A program made the position numbers and the translations under genes. Shown here one piece after another: positions 1 to 11,920 of a DNA stretch of 64,000 nucleotides (the first letter of the stretch is position 1; each line of letters starts with the position of its first letter). The notes under the pieces were generated by a model. The model did no database searches and was not told the origin of the DNA. It saw only the letters and a program-made list of their open reading frames with translations. This DNA comes from Conus ventricosus (Eukaryota > Mollusca > Gastropoda > Neogastropoda > Conidae): assembly GCA_018398815.1 (NCBI GenBank), contig CM031595.1, positions 137,789,945-137,853,944 of the forward strand, given 5' to 3'.

Positions 1-80
1 CACACCACACACACACATACACACACACACCACACACACACGCACACCACACACACACACACCACACACACACACACCAC
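1..80. repeat. (CA)n microsatellite
   Basis: Imperfect CA repeat with occasional CAC steps. It lies just upstream of the first KATNIP exon acceptor. Confidence 0.9.
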
Positions 81-96
81 TCACACTGGCCTACAG

Positions 97-147
97 AAGC
101 TGGAGCACCAGGAGGATGTTTATGTTACCAGATCTGGCCTGCCGCTG
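97..147 (+). CDS. KATNIP: KATNIP exon (tentative, 17 codons)
   Basis: An acceptor (CTACAG) follows the CA-rich tract, 51 open bases read KLEHQEDVYVTRSGLPL, then a GTAAAA donor. Phases are 0 on both sides, which fits the phase-0 start of the next exon. It is short, so support is weaker than for the following exons. Confidence 0.5.
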
Positions 148-2536
148 GTAAAAAAAAAAAAAAAAAAGAGACGTCGGTATCTCATACAGTACCGTTACAA
201 GTAGTGTGTAGGCCTACAATATCCAAAACACAGTACTCTGATGAATTGGTCACTGCACCTCTGCTTTCAAAATCGTTAGTTGTCATGTATACATGTATTG
301 TCATTTTTGTAAAGCACATAGAGCAGTCTTCTTGACAGTCTGTTTGTTATATAAATAATCATTATTATTATTAATAATATTATTACCGTAATTTTGCCTC
401 CTGTACGATTGCATTCCGAAATATATAACATGATTCCCTAGATATTGTTTTGTGAGTTGTATGCTAATCAGATATAAAACACTTACCTCAGAAGTTTAGA
501 ATGCAGATCTGATGAATTTGACGTCGAACTTGCAGTCCTAGAGACACGTGGAGAGAGAGCGATTCCCGCCACTGTAGCAAAATTTGGCCACATGCGCATG
601 CGCAGCAGTCGCGTGTTTATGTCAGTGATGCCAGCCATTCTGCTGAGGCTAGCGCTTTGCGGGAAATGGATTGCGAACGGGAGGTTCAGATTCTGTGTCT
701 TTAGAAGGCATGGGTCCGCTCGGACCCACGACGTACGGCGCTCAAGGTTTGTTCTGTTTCAAAGCATGGGTCCGCTCGGACCCACGACGTACGGCGCTCA
801 AGGTTTGTTCTGTTTCAAAGCATGGGTCCGCTCGGACCCACGACGTACGGCGCTCAAGGTTTGTTCCGTTTCAAAGCATGGGTCCGCTCGGACCCACGAC
901 GTACGGCGCTCAAGGTTTGTTCTTTGAAAGTATGGGTCCGCTCGGACCCACGACGTACTGGGACGTTTGTTGTTTGTTTACTCTTTTGTTTTTTGACAAA
1001 AACAAAGACAATTTGGTGCAGAAGTGGGGCTATGCTATATTGACAAAGTCATAAAATTTAGTGAAGACAGCTTTAAAACTTTTTTTTAATCAATTAAAAA
1101 TTACCCCTGTGGGTCCATGGGGACCCACGGCGTACGGGAAAGGTTAATGAATGCATTTAAACATACCAGAGCAAACCCATTATCCAAACATACCTGCTGT
1201 GGTTGTGACAGCTTCTGGTGGATGACCTGTTGGTGTACAACGGCACGCTGCAGGCAGAGAAGGGCGGTGCCCGGGGCATTCTGCCCACTGCCTCTGGCCC
1301 TCAGCGCTACCACACCATCCTCTTCACTGACAACACTGAGGTGCTGCACCATGAAAAGAACACCATCATCAAGTAAGGACTGGAGTACAGACATGTTGTT
1401 GCTGTAGCTGTTGTGCATTAATCGTCCTGAAGGACATTTTGTGTGCATTTCAGTTTGATTATATTCGAGCGATCAGCTCCCACTGGAGCAAAGGCCATCG
1501 ACAACAATTCGCCAGCACGCTCTGTCCTGGGCTGCCCTTTCCAATTCTCTCCAGGCATATCCCGCTCTCTTCCTCTCTGCATCCAAGTCTTTCCTCCACG
1601 AGTTTCTAGGTCTCCCCCTTCTCCTCTGCCCCTGTGGGTTCCAGCGCAGCGCATGTCACGTAATATCGTTGATGGGCTTCCTCAGTGTGTGGCCTCTCCA
1701 ACGCCATTTCCTCCTTTTCACCTCTTTCTCTGCAGGGAGTGATGCGTCCACTCCCACAGTTCCACATTCCTGATGGGGTCTGGCCAGTAGATCTGAAGTA
1801 TCTGTTGGTTCATATATATATATATATATATGAACTGGGTGAATACTGCCATTATTGTGCAGTTGCCTGTGGTTGTCTGCAAGTGTGTGTTTAAGTGTGT
1901 TTAGACCATTCCTGATTGCATTATGGCATTGTGCGATGTTTCAGCAGCCAGACAGAAGACCAGGACGTCCAGTTGCTAAACAACAAGAAGATTGTGGCTA
2001 AACACGCTGACCCAAACAAAGCCAGCTCCGGCAAACCCGTCAATCAGGGTAAGTCCTGTGAAACTGGCAGACCAGTCAACCAGAGCAATTCTTTTACCTC
2101 TGACAAAATGGTTTGGACCTCAGGAAAAGCTCCGACCCATTCTCACAACTTGGCATCTGTTAGCAGGTGTGTGTTGTTGATAAGAGGACCAGATTTTAGG
2201 AACCATTTCTCCGATTTTTTTCCTCCCAGTTTATCATATGGTTGTGGATGGTGAATAACACTGAAGGGAGTAAAACATATGAGAGTAAAGCCTAAAGAAA
2301 GTAAAATTGAGTGTAAAGCCTAAAGAAAGTAAAAGCGACAATCCAGTGGAAAATCTTGGGAGTACCATGAGGTAAATAAAATCTAAGCAGTTATTGGCCA
2401 CACCTGTTTGGGGTTGCGTATGTGTGTATGGACTGTGGAATCATGTTCTTTCCCTTTCATTGATATGAAAATGGTTTACGTTGCAGCACTACGCCCAAAG
2501 ACTGGTGTCACTGGAATAGTGAAGCGTCAGAGGTGA
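97..2536 (+). CDS. KATNIP: KATNIP (katanin-interacting protein), 3' end, four exons
   Basis: Joined exons are 97-147 (tentative), 1212-1372, 1948-2048 and 2487-2536. The encoded C-terminus contains LLVDDLLVYNGTL, ARGILPT, RYHTILFTDN, EKNTII, EDQDVQLLNN and ends ALRPKTGVTGIVKRQR. I recognise these blocks as the C-terminus of KATNIP/KIAA0556, which in animals ends with the same order of motifs (EDQDVQ, then ALRPKT and a basic tail). KATNIP is a large basal-body/cilium-associated protein that binds katanin and microtubules. Only the last roughly 120 codons are present; the rest lies upstream of the window. Exon phases agree throughout (0, 2, 1, stop) and no frameshift was found. It converges on COX6B, which is transcribed from the other strand. 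Identity was judged from memory of the family; a BLASTP search would settle it. Confidence 0.85.
148..1211 (+). other. KATNIP intron
   Basis: AT-rich intron holding an A-run, a TTATTA tract near 360 and the CpG-rich palindromic array at 708-957. No exon is seen inside it. The open frames at 592-1054 are translations of the array. Confidence 0.6.
708..957. repeat. 56 bp tandem array, CpG-rich with a palindromic core
   Basis: Five units of about 56 bp start near 708, 764, 820, 876 and 931. Each contains GGGTCCGCTCGGACCC (7 bp arms, 2 bp loop), then ACGACGTACGGCGC and a T-rich spacer. A diverged single copy with its own palindrome lies at 1109-1138. Confidence 0.9.
1212..1372 (+). CDS. KATNIP: KATNIP exon with LLVDDLLVYNG block
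   Basis: The acceptor is GTGACAG and the donor GTAAGG. The 161 bp exon has 53 codons plus 2 bases and runs from LLVDD to NTII. The sequence is conserved in KATNIP proteins. Confidence 0.88.
1373..1947 (+). other. KATNIP intron
   Basis: GT-AG intron with a (TA)n stretch near 1812-1830. Nothing else is recognised. Confidence 0.7.
1948..2048 (+). CDS. KATNIP: KATNIP exon with EDQDVQ block
   Basis: The exon follows a CAGCAG double acceptor. Starting after the second CAG gives NQTEDQDVQ, which best matches the family; starting after the first adds one Ser. The donor is GTAAGT, leaving phase 1. The frame stays open through the donor into the intron to 2254, but that continuation does not resemble KATNIP. 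Confidence 0.87.
2049..2486 (+). other. KATNIP last intron
   Basis: GT-AG intron containing a short direct repeat (GTAAAGCCTAAAGAAAGTAAAA) near 2286-2332. Nothing else is seen. Confidence 0.7.
2487..2536 (+). CDS. KATNIP: KATNIP terminal exon
   Basis: The acceptor is TTGCAG. The two first bases complete an Ala codon and the exon reads LRPKTGVTGIVKRQR then TGA. The ALRPKT block and basic ending match the KATNIP C-terminus. Confidence 0.85.
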
Positions 2537-4184
2537 TAACAGCTCTTCCAACAACAGACCTGGATAGACAGGCATGCCGAGTTTTTATTGGGATGATGGC
2601 AGGCAAGTGCTTGTACATACTTGTGGAACAAGCCACAAGAGTGGAGTGTTGCAGAGTAAATCCAGTGCATGCTGATATAGTCGCATGTATATATATATCA
2701 GCGACGTGCTTGTTACTCCCATTCAAAAAGAAAAAAGAAAAGAACACAGTGCACTTAGGGCATGTGTGGCTTTCCGAGTTGTGTACATGTACTTGTTTTA
2801 CAACATGTTCATGAGCCTGCTACCATGGACACAGATGGGGGATTGGGTAGATTTCAGATTCTTGACTTACTGTACAGAACAAGATTGACAGATCTGATTG
2901 AATGACAGCTGTTCTGTACAGGAGGATTAGGACACAAACAATTTTATCAATTTCACCATTACTGTGTATTTAAGCATGATTTTTTCCCCAAATGAACGGT
3001 CTAACACATATTCATGACATACATCAGTCCCTCTTCCCAAGGTGTTTTTTTTCCCTTTTTCAAAAGGACTCTTTCACAGGTCCCTCCCTCCCCAAAAAAG
3101 GAGGGGGGGAAGTAATTTAAGGATATATTGGTTCACCATTCAAATTCAAAGAGGAAAAGAAAAAAGGACATGTTAGTTTCAACTAGTGACCACTCCATCA
3201 AAATGCTTAGGCTGTTGGTTTCTTTTCTTCCTTATGTGAGGAGAAGTGATTAGTGGGCAAGATGATGAATGGGCCATCTCTTTTGGATTCTCTTGATGAC
3301 GGCAATATACTATCAGTCCTACAATTGTGAAACTACAAATGTGTTGGTACAAGTTGCTAACCAGTTGATATTGCATCAGTGTGTGAACACTATCTGAATG
3401 GATGGGTGCAAACAAGTCACACTGTGGGTGGAAGAAGAAAACAGTTAAAATCGAAGCTTCAGTTTGAAATGTCCAGTTTCATTTTACTTTTTCCTCTCCC
3501 CTCACATTTGGCAAAACAAAATAGAACTTATTTATTAATTTATTCATTGTACATTATTTCTCATTTGTATGGCATTCTAAACATTTCTTCTTTGTGGGTT
3601 GCTTACAGGCTGTCTGTAATAGCCTTTATTTCACAAATATGTATTTTTTCATTCCAATAATACTTTTAATGTTTGGTTTCTTACCTCAGTCTGTCTGTTG
3701 AGGAAAGGATGAATGCACGAGTGGATGGTTAAAAAAGTTATTGACTCTAAAAGAACGTGTTATGTGCATTGGTTCCGATTGCCTTACAGTGATTGTTGTG
3801 ACTGTCAACCAGTGTTGTGCCTGAAACATGTGAGTCAGCAACCATACATGTTGTGCCTGAATAGTCTGACTTTAGTGGCCAGTCTGTATCAAGTCATTCC
3901 ATATGGGTTTTTTTGTGATTGGTACAGTCATTTTTTTGTTTATTGAATATCCGTCCATTTTGATATTTTACAGACCTAACTTATTTGTTCGTTTGTTTTT
4001 AAATTGAGGAGACTAAAGGGTTGGGATTTTTGTTTCTTTGTGTCAACTTATCTAAGTTTCCAAGGGCTCAGCGCATGTCTTTGTGAGACTTATCTTCAAT
4101 AATATTTATGTATTCCATTGTACAGTTGAATTCATTTTTATCTTCTTTCACATAGATCATATTCCTGCTCATAAGTGAATCCTA

Positions 4185-5540
4185 ATCAAGCCTTCTTTCA
4201 CTTGGTGAAGTCAGATTTATATTGCACCCTTTTTCAAACTGCTTAATTGACATCGACACACCTTTCATATAGTCAAGTTTCATTAATTTAACTCAGAACT
4301 TGCACTGGATATAATTTTTTTTTTCATGTGGGTAAAATCTTGATCCATTGCTTTTTCTTTTTTAGATTGTTAGATCGTTGCAGCCTATATGCCTTCTTTC
4401 ACTTGGTTCAGCCATAATTTGGCCGCCTGATTGGCTGACCTATAAGCATGTAGGGTTGTGAAAATATGTGGAAAGGCATATATATATATGCCTTTTCATT
4501 TAAAGATTCACACACATGCACGTGAATTTCTGCTTTGTATTGACAGGACCATTTACAAATGTGAAGGGACAGAAGTTTAGTGCAGTGCAGTCCCGTTTTT
4601 TGTGAACTTCCTTTTGGTAGGGCAGTTGTCATCAACCCAGTAGCGAGATATTTTGTGGTCTGCTAAGAATGTGCATGGTTATGAAGATTTCACATTAAAC
4701 AATGAATGTTAAAACTGAAGAAATTGTACAGAATGTCTCAACAAGTTCGACTGGGCCAGCATGGATGAGGCCTTTACAAGTGGGTCATGTGGGATAGCAA
4801 GTTTTTTTTTTCACTAGGCCTTTTTCACATCACTGAATACAACTTTCCTTATCATCATATCTTATTGATGCCTGCTTTTACACTATCCAATCTTATTCAT
4901 GCCTTCTTTCATTTAGGTAGGTCTTGCCTATGTCTCATTTCACATGGTCAGATCATAGGTTGTATCCTACCTATGCGGCTATGCCTGCTTTCACTTGGTC
5001 AGATCTTGGTCATGCTTTCTGTAAGTAGAATCCTATTCATATCTATCGCTTAAATCTTACTTGTATTCTTCAGGACTTCCACTGAAGAAGAGCAAAAATC
5101 CCTGAAATTTGGGGGGGGGGGGGGGGGGGGGGGGGTATTGCAGATGTGCAATTTCTCACTGGGGAATATATTAATGTTTTCAAAATGGTGTGATCTGACA
5201 ACAAATCTGAGCTTGGAGTGGTGTACCATCAACTTTTTGATCAAACAGTTGCTCTCATGAACATGAGATCTCGACGCAATATTTCAGTGTCGCCTGCTAG
5301 TATTCCAAACATCCGACCAGAACTCCAAGAATTTGATTACCACTTTTTTTTTTTTCCCCTTCCTCAGTCTTTTTTTTTACAAGTGAAAAATTTTCACCCC
5401 AATTTCAAGTTTATTTTCACAGAAATCCACGAATTTGCAGAGAAGTGGGAGCCCTGGTTCTTATATAACGTCAGGTTTTATCCATATTTTCTTTCACGTA
5501 TTCTTTTTCTTTTAAACCTTCTCACATGCCTGCTTTCATG
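4185..5540. repeat. Diverged interspersed short repeat (GCCTTCTTTCACTTGG type)
   Basis: Variants of a 25-45 bp phrase (ATGCCTGCTTTCACTTGGTCAGATC and relatives) recur near 4190, 4389, 4868, 4899, 4935, 4983 and 5527 with irregular spacing. It looks like an old, decayed minisatellite. Confidence 0.5.
5111..5135. repeat. Poly-G run (25)
   Basis: Uninterrupted G run; its exact length is unreliable in most sequencing data. Confidence 0.85.
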
Positions 5541-7650
5541 CAAAACCTTATTCATACCTCTTGAATTCTTGCACTGAAATCTTTATCAATGTTTTTTTGT
5601 ATGGTTATACTATGGTCACAAAAGTTATATGCTTATCCCATACTTCAGCCAACTTGCCCAATTAGTGAGCATATTGATTTTTTGTTTCGTTTGTTTTTAT
5701 TTCCGCCTTTAAGAACTTGGTTTCTTTGTTTATGTATTTCAGTCACTAATTTTGAATCATCCAGGATTTATTTGTTGTGGTTTTTAAGACTACTTGTTGT
5801 GCACTGGCATAGCTGTAGCAACATGAACCATTTTTATTTTGAACTAGTCTTTATAATTCTTGCCTATGTGTTTATCATACGAAGCACTGAAAAACAGAAT
5901 AGAATATATATGTTGTTAAGTCATCTTCCAGATAGCTATCTGTGATATCCTTTATGATAAAAGGTTTTCTGGTTACATATTTAGGTTTGCACTGGAAGGA
6001 GGCATGATGTCGACTGTTGTATTTTTTACATGTACATTCCTATGTGACATTATTACCATGATTTATTGCAGATCAGTTGATATCATGTGTAGTTTGTATT
6101 TCATTTTAATACATGGTAAGTTCTGTATGTAGTAACATCTTTATTTATTACTGATTAAAAATGTGAATGTCATTTGGATCATTGGTGAATGCATGCAATG
6201 CCTTACATTTTAACATATTTAATAACTATTGTGAATCTAACTTTCTAGTTACGTTTTGATCAAAAGTACAAAGAGTTAACTTTCTTCAAAGGTTTTCTTT
6301 TTCATTTGTCTGTATAACTGACTGACTGACTTAACTTTTCAGTCTCCAACTCTGCTGATTTTGACTGAATTCACCATGCACTCTTCAATGCGATTATCAG
6401 TGAAAGATTTGGTAATGTGCCATAACGTACACATGACAACAATTCATAATCAAGCATTGACCTCAATATCAAGTGGACAGCAAAGAGAACAGTATGGTCT
6501 GAGGCTTTAAAGTCTGGACAGAAAAGGAGAATCTAGGATGGCTTGCTGTACAACAAAGAAATTGGGTTACATCAAAACGGAAAGTCAATGTGGTAAGTCT
6601 ATTTTAATGTCATTTTTTTCTTCCCACAATTCCAGCTTCAAAGGTTGAAGATTTTTTTCTTTAATAGGAGAATATAAAACAGCTCAATTTCACTTTCAGC
6701 ATTGTGTTATCAAATGCATGTTTTTAACTCTTGTGCCAGTCATAGATATTTTGTGACAGTGTGATAAATATTTCATGTTGACCAACTACATCCTGTTTGT
6801 ATGCGTGATGAGGATTATGATAGGATGGTGAGAGTTTTGTTACTAATTATGTTGAACAAATGACTGTGGTATTTGGCGTTCAAAGATGTTACTAGATCTT
6901 ACTTCCCTATGGTTCTTGGCCTTAAGACAAGTGATAGCAATAAACAACATGAACTGAATCGACAGTGTTGAACTTAAGAATCATTCGTTGTGAACCATTT
7001 TCTTTTCTTTCTTTTTTTTAGGTTTGTATATTTCAGTGTCCTTTTGTAAGTGAAGAAGCAACACATCTGAAAGGGAAAAAAAGTATGCTCCCTGAGAGCA
7101 AAAAAAAAAGCACAAGAAAGCATCAGTATGCAAAGGAAAGTCCTCAAGATAAAGTTGCGGGTGTTGGCTTCAACATTTGCTCAATTTAAACTCAAAGAGA
7201 GATAGAGTTAAAGAACTATATTTGTCTAAAAGATTCTGGAATAACTACTTGAAAATGAAAAAATGTTTGGTGCATGGTGCAGTGGACTAACTGATGAGCA
7301 TGGTTGCTAGGTGCAGTTGATGGAAAGCGAGTGCTGAGCATACAAAGTGTCATTGTCAAAAGATTCACTGGTGAATACATGTTTCCAGATCTGGTGAATG
7401 TTGTATTTGTATACTGAAAAATAATCTTAATGTGATATGAAAATTAAGTTGTTCTTATCTTGCTCTGATTAAAATTTTCATCTTCAAGAATGTGTTGGTA
7501 CCATGTGCATGTGCCTGCAGAAAGAGTTAGTGTGTGTGTGCCTGCAGAGAGAGATTGTATGTGAATCAGAGTGTGTGCCAGTTGGAATCTACACAAGCCA
7601 AGCCCACCATCACATGCCAGCAAAGAATCGAAGTACACATTTCATATGAA

Positions 7651-7656
7651 TTTATT
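7651..7656 (-). promoter_or_regulatory. Candidate polyadenylation signal of COX6B
   Basis: AATAAA on the minus strand about 175 bp past the stop codon. Position is plausible but unproven. Confidence 0.4.
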
Positions 7657-7831
7657 ATCTTGTATAACCAAAATTACCTGAGGAACTGTGCAACTGTGCC
7701 CCAAGACTAATACTTAACATCAGTGAACGATAAAAATGCTCACAGCTAAGATCAACTTTCACTCATCATTCGATCGCCAGCAACATTAAAAAGATCACAC
7801 ACATGCAAGCAGGATGGTGGAAAAAGTACAA

Positions 7832-7885
7832 TCATATCTTGCCAGCAAAGGTTCCATTCTCCACCTGTTCGTCCCATTTCTCCAC
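7832..7885 (-). CDS. COX6B: COX6B terminal exon
   Basis: Acceptor CAACAG, then [17 protein letters not shown] and TGA. The WDEQ and GKI ends match COX6B. Confidence 0.92.
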   Translation of the reverse strand: MEKWDEQVENGTFAGKI

Positions 7886-10642
7886 CTGTTGACAAAGAAA
7901 GAATATCCTAGCCATTTAATAGTATTCTTCCAGTTCATGCAATGTATAAAATGGATACTAAACGTCGGCTTTTACAGGCATTTGCATTTTTCCCTTTCCA
8001 TTTCATAAGTTACACTTTTTCCAACCAACTTGGGTCTTTCAAATATGAAAGTGTGTTCAAGTCCTTGGTTCTTACTGAGGCAAGGGAAGGGTCAGGGAGG
8101 GGAAGGGGGGGGGGGGGAGGGCATATAGGCCTCCTTAGCCGACACCCATGTGAGGTCATGGGGCAACGCCCTAATCTGGTATTTTCTGGCATTTACCACA
8201 TGATTCTGACACCAAATCCACTGCAGTAAAAAGTAAACATTCAACCAAAGGTCAATTGGTGTCCTATACATTTATCATACGTTGCGCACACATACACACA
8301 CATTCACAAACACACACATACACCTGCCAACCCCATGTCATATTTTCTGTTTCTTTGATAGCCACTTATAATAAATTGCAAAACAATAATATACAAATGA
8401 ATACAAAAGAAACTTCTTTACCCAGGCATTGGGGCACAGAGACTTGTAGACACGTCTGAAGTACTCGCAAGGCTCATAGTCTTCTCCTTTGATCTTCTGG
8501 CAACGGTGGAAATCTACATAGTTCTGCCAGCAGTTCCTGGAACACACACTGACTTTCATTCATTCTGTCAAGCTTTAACTACTGTTAGATTTTATGGTAC
8601 ACTGAACAAATCTATCACAATTCACACAAATTATAATCAACAGATTTCAATGGTCCGTCAAATCAATCCTTCTATCACATTCATGCAATTAATCACAAAC
8701 AGACTGCAAAGGTACACAAAATCTCAACTTTTCTATCCATTTTAGGGTTTACTGACTTGTAACTATTCCATCACATTTCACTTAAGCTTAAAAAAATTCG
8801 ACACTTTCACAACTTGTAACCATTATATTACATTTCACAGCTGTTACAGATTTTGTTGTAGCATGATAAACTATCTAATGGAATCTTCATTACTGAGCTA
8901 ACTCACACTAATAATTACAGCAATTCAAAAATTTGTGAAGGACCATACTGATACACTGAATCAGTTTGTTAATACAGATTTTGTCATAAAGTAGCGTGAC
9001 CTTTTCACAGGCTTAAAGTTAAACTACAGTACAATTTTCATTGTTAAGCTCTGCAAACCTCACTCCTCCAATAATCACAGTAATTCAATAATTAATGAAG
9101 GATCATGCTCACACACTGAACCACTTTGTTAATGCAGATTTTGTTGTGAAGCAGCTTATCATATCATATAGCTTTTAACTACAGGGTGACAATAGCATCT
9201 TCATCATTAAGCTCTCTAAAACTAACTCCTCACAATAATTACAGCAACTCAAAAATTAAGATCATGTTGACACAATGAATGAGTTTATTACCTGTATGTT
9301 GCACTACCGTTTGTCCTTAATCCTCTCTAGTCACTGACCTCTCAAGGTCCAAAGCAATGATTTGAAACAAACTTATTTTCAACTGGGCAAATTTTACAAC
9401 TCAAAACATTTTTAAGGTATGTTCAATCCTGAATTCTTACTTTATAACAAACATATTTTCAATTGGGCAAACTTTACTACTCAAAACAGTAAAGGCAGTT
9501 AACACTGGTAGGTAGCTTTTTTCAACTAATGAATTTGAAGGTCCTGAGTTCAAGTCCAACCAAAAGCATTTGTATTTGTCATTTTATGGATTTTTTTCTG
9601 CACCAGCAAGCTCCAACCCACAGATGAGTGAGCTATATACACTGCAATGAGAAAAAAACAAACCGTCTTGTTTATCCACTGAATAGATGCAGTTTTCAGC
9701 ATCAGTCAAGTTCCCTGAACACCACTGTAGGCATCTCCAATTTTCATGTCTGACTGACACCAGGACATCTTGATATAGCCTTGTCACAACTTGTATAGTC
9801 TAAGGCACCACTTAACACCAATGTGACTCGGCAGCTGTCCTGTGTTTTCACTCTGTTGTCCAGTGATGACCTGATTTTGATTGCTCTCCTCTAAGTACAT
9901 CCAGACTACAACCTAATAAGAGTGACAGACAGCTTGCATCTGGATGACATTAAAACAGTAACAGGGACCTCATGCTTTTACAAAACTTAACAAATTTGAA
10001 AAATGTGTACGTTTAGAAAAATATGCACATTTTAATTGTGAAATACACCAATAGCAGCTTTAGGGTATACAGGTCGGAGTCTGGATGTACTTAGAGGTGA
10101 GGGGGAATAAACATGACCATGCAGTATGAAATGGCAGAAGAACCACCAAATAATAAAATTCAGAAAATGTTTAGCCATTCTATCAGACTGTACAGAAGAA
10201 ATAAACAAATTCCACACTAAACATGTTCACAGATACAAGACATTTAATGACAGACTACTAAAGCACAAGAGTTTGGACAGCAACGATTTTAATTCAATTC
10301 AATTCAATTCAAGACACTTTATTTTCTTTCATAAGAACTTTGTGTTGTGGTGGGAGCACATAAACACATGACATGACACAACATTGAATAATATAAAATG
10401 TGCAAATGCACTCACACCTGCACATGCCCACAAATTTAAAAACAATATAAATAAAGTAAAGCTTATTTTCACATAAAACTAATCAATAACGACTCAAGAC
10501 TGACCCTGACCAGTCATCAACTATCAACCTGCACAAAGTGCATGTCACCAAAGAACAAGTCACATTACCTCGTTTGGTTCTGATTAGGAAATCGAGCATC
10601 AAAGGGAGCTGTTTTCATCTGATAATCACCCTTTTCAGACAT
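7832..10642 (-). CDS. COX6B: Cytochrome c oxidase subunit 6B (COX6B), complete
   Basis: Three coding exons (10642-10569, 8536-8422, 7885-7832) give an 80-residue protein starting [15 protein letters not shown] and ending NGTFAGKI. The family signature is clear: [20 protein letters not shown], a CX9C pair ([11 protein letters not shown]), a CX10C pair ([12 protein letters not shown]), then WDEQ and the GKI terminus. Length matches the animal protein (about 80-90 aa). COX6B is a nuclear-encoded subunit on the intermembrane-space side of complex IV; its twin disulphides form in the intermembrane space and it bridges the two monomers. All phases agree (2, 0) and no frame break is present. The ATG is the first in frame and gives the normal N-terminus without a cleavable presequence, as in the family. 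Confidence 0.93.
7886..8421 (-). other. COX6B intron 2
   Basis: GT-AG intron with a G13 run at 8105-8117 and a short CA-rich stretch near 8290. Nothing else is recognised. Confidence 0.7.
8422..8536 (-). CDS. COX6B: COX6B exon 2 with the CX9C and CX10C motifs
   Basis: Acceptor TTCCAG, 115 bp, donor GTAAAG. It encodes [14 protein letters not shown] through SLCPNAW. Confidence 0.93.
9505..9800 (+). mobile_element. Probable tRNA-derived SINE
   Basis: A tRNA-like head is seen near 9509-9565 with a B-box-like GAGTTCAAGTCC, followed by a body of about 230 bp. Weakly supported and decayed. Confidence 0.4.
10288..10500 (-). mobile_element. LINE 3' tail fragment with (GAATT)n end
   Basis: On the minus strand the fragment ends AAAATAAAGTGTCTTGAATTGAATT, an AATAAA followed by a short tandem pentanucleotide, as in non-LTR retrotransposons of invertebrates. 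No coding part is left. Confidence 0.5.
10569..10642 (-). CDS. COX6B: COX6B coding exon 1
   Basis: ATG at 10642; 24 codons plus AG, then GTAATG donor. It encodes the conserved [14 protein letters not shown] block. A 5' UTR exon may lie upstream but cannot be defined. Confidence 0.9.
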
Positions 10643-11319
10643 GCTTGATGCTGACAATATCTGCACAGTAAAATAGCAGAGATCAAGAGCATGCACACAA
10701 AAAAAGAAGACTAACATAACAAATTTGGGTCATAACATAGCCCAATATTATGATGCCAAAAGTGCTAATGCTGTTCTTGCATGATTGTGACTCTGAGGGT
10801 ATCTTCTGGCAGTTTCATGCTCTTTGTTTAAATACCAATCTACCAATAACGCTGAAGTAATGAGCAATGGATTTTTTTCCCCCAAGCCTTTGATTCCAGA
10901 CTGCAGATTCAGCCATGTATAAAGGTTCATTGCATAATCAAGTCTAGTTGATCCCTTGATTACATTCACTTCTTACAAAAGGCAAATGCCCTGCAGACTA
11001 ATTTGAAGTGAATTTTCAGCTAGTTTTCCTTCAATTTGGATGGCATGCTTTTGTGCATAAGTGTGTGTGTGTGTGTTTGACTTTCAGTGTGTGTGTGTGC
11101 ATTTTGCAAAATGAAAACTTAATGTATGAACATGGCTTCCAAGTGGTCTAATGCAATCAAGTTACAGGAATTTGATTTGCAATAGTTCAGCGATTATGAA
11201 ATTCAACAAACATAAAAAAAGGAAATAAATGTTTGAGTGATACTGTTGACCAATCATAGCTCAATTCAACTACAAGTGATTAATCAATGTGCCAATGCAT
11301 AGTATCTTCTTATGCGCAA
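10643..11319. other. Sequence upstream of COX6B
   Basis: This holds the presumed COX6B promoter and 5' UTR on the minus strand and a short TG-rich stretch at 11060-11100. No TATA box or other site can be defended. Confidence 0.4.
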
Positions 11320-11920
11320 GAGCCTGGATGGTCTAGTATGTAAAGCATCAGATTCTTGTCAAAAGCATCAGATTCTTGTCACAAGATCCATGGTTTGATT
11401 CCTTCTTGAGACAGCCAGGTTTGAAGATGATTTCTCTTTTCCCTCCAATCCTTTTCTAGTCCCTCAGATAACACTTTAAACTGAACTCCTGCATTAGAAA
11501 AAAACTGCAATCGTTGCATGCATATCAAATCCCATTCCATCTTTTGGAAAATTGCAGTCTCTGCATGCATGTTAAATCCCATTCCATCTTTTGGAAATGG
11601 AATCAATGACACCACTGTGAATACACACAATAGTGCAATAAAATCTTTCAAGTTGTTAATCTGGCAGCCTTAACAAAACGTCAAAAGGAAGAAAAAGCAC
11701 ATATAAAATCCCATTCTTGAGAAGACAAGGCACTGTGTCAGTGTGTGCTAGTGAAAATGGAACGGATAATATTAATAGTATTAATACCACTAGCATAAAC
11801 ACACACACAATGGTGCAATAAAATCTTTCTTCGTTATTAAGCTGGCAGCCCCAACAAAAGGAATAAAGAGCACAATTTTATAAAATCCCATTCTTTGGAA
11901 GAATAGGCCCCATGAGCCAA
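11320..11920 (+). mobile_element. tRNA-derived SINE with internally duplicated body
   Basis: The head (GCCTGGATGGTCTAGTATG... GGTTTGATTCC) resembles a tRNA A box and B box. The body phrase AAATCCCATT...TTTGGAA occurs four times, and a segment of about 110 bp starting near 11631 recurs about 180 bp later at 11811. The same body phrase is found in the SINE at 12131, so they are related. Confidence 0.55.

Larger units (their letters stand above)
2537..7650. other. KATNIP 3' flank and gap to COX6B
   Basis: AT-rich sequence with no convincing exon on either strand. It contains the KATNIP 3' UTR (end not determined), a diverged repeat around 4185-5540 and a G25 run at 5111-5135. Open frames here are short and lack family resemblance. 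Confidence 0.5.
8537..10568 (-). other. COX6B intron 1
   Basis: GT-AG intron of about 2 kb carrying a likely SINE (9505-9800), a LINE 3' tail at 10288-10500 and loosely repeated AT-rich phrases (GTTAATACAGATTTTGT type) around 8840-9300. Confidence 0.65.

Noticed and set aside
1916..2254. A 112-codon open frame as a full KATNIP C-terminus without splicing
   Set aside because: There is a consensus GTAAGT donor at 2049 and the exon at 2487 supplies the expected ALRPKT ending in the right phase.
3179..5945. Short genes in the AT-rich stretch after KATNIP
   Set aside because: The frames are hydrophobic translations of T-rich sequence with no conserved domain and no splice partners.
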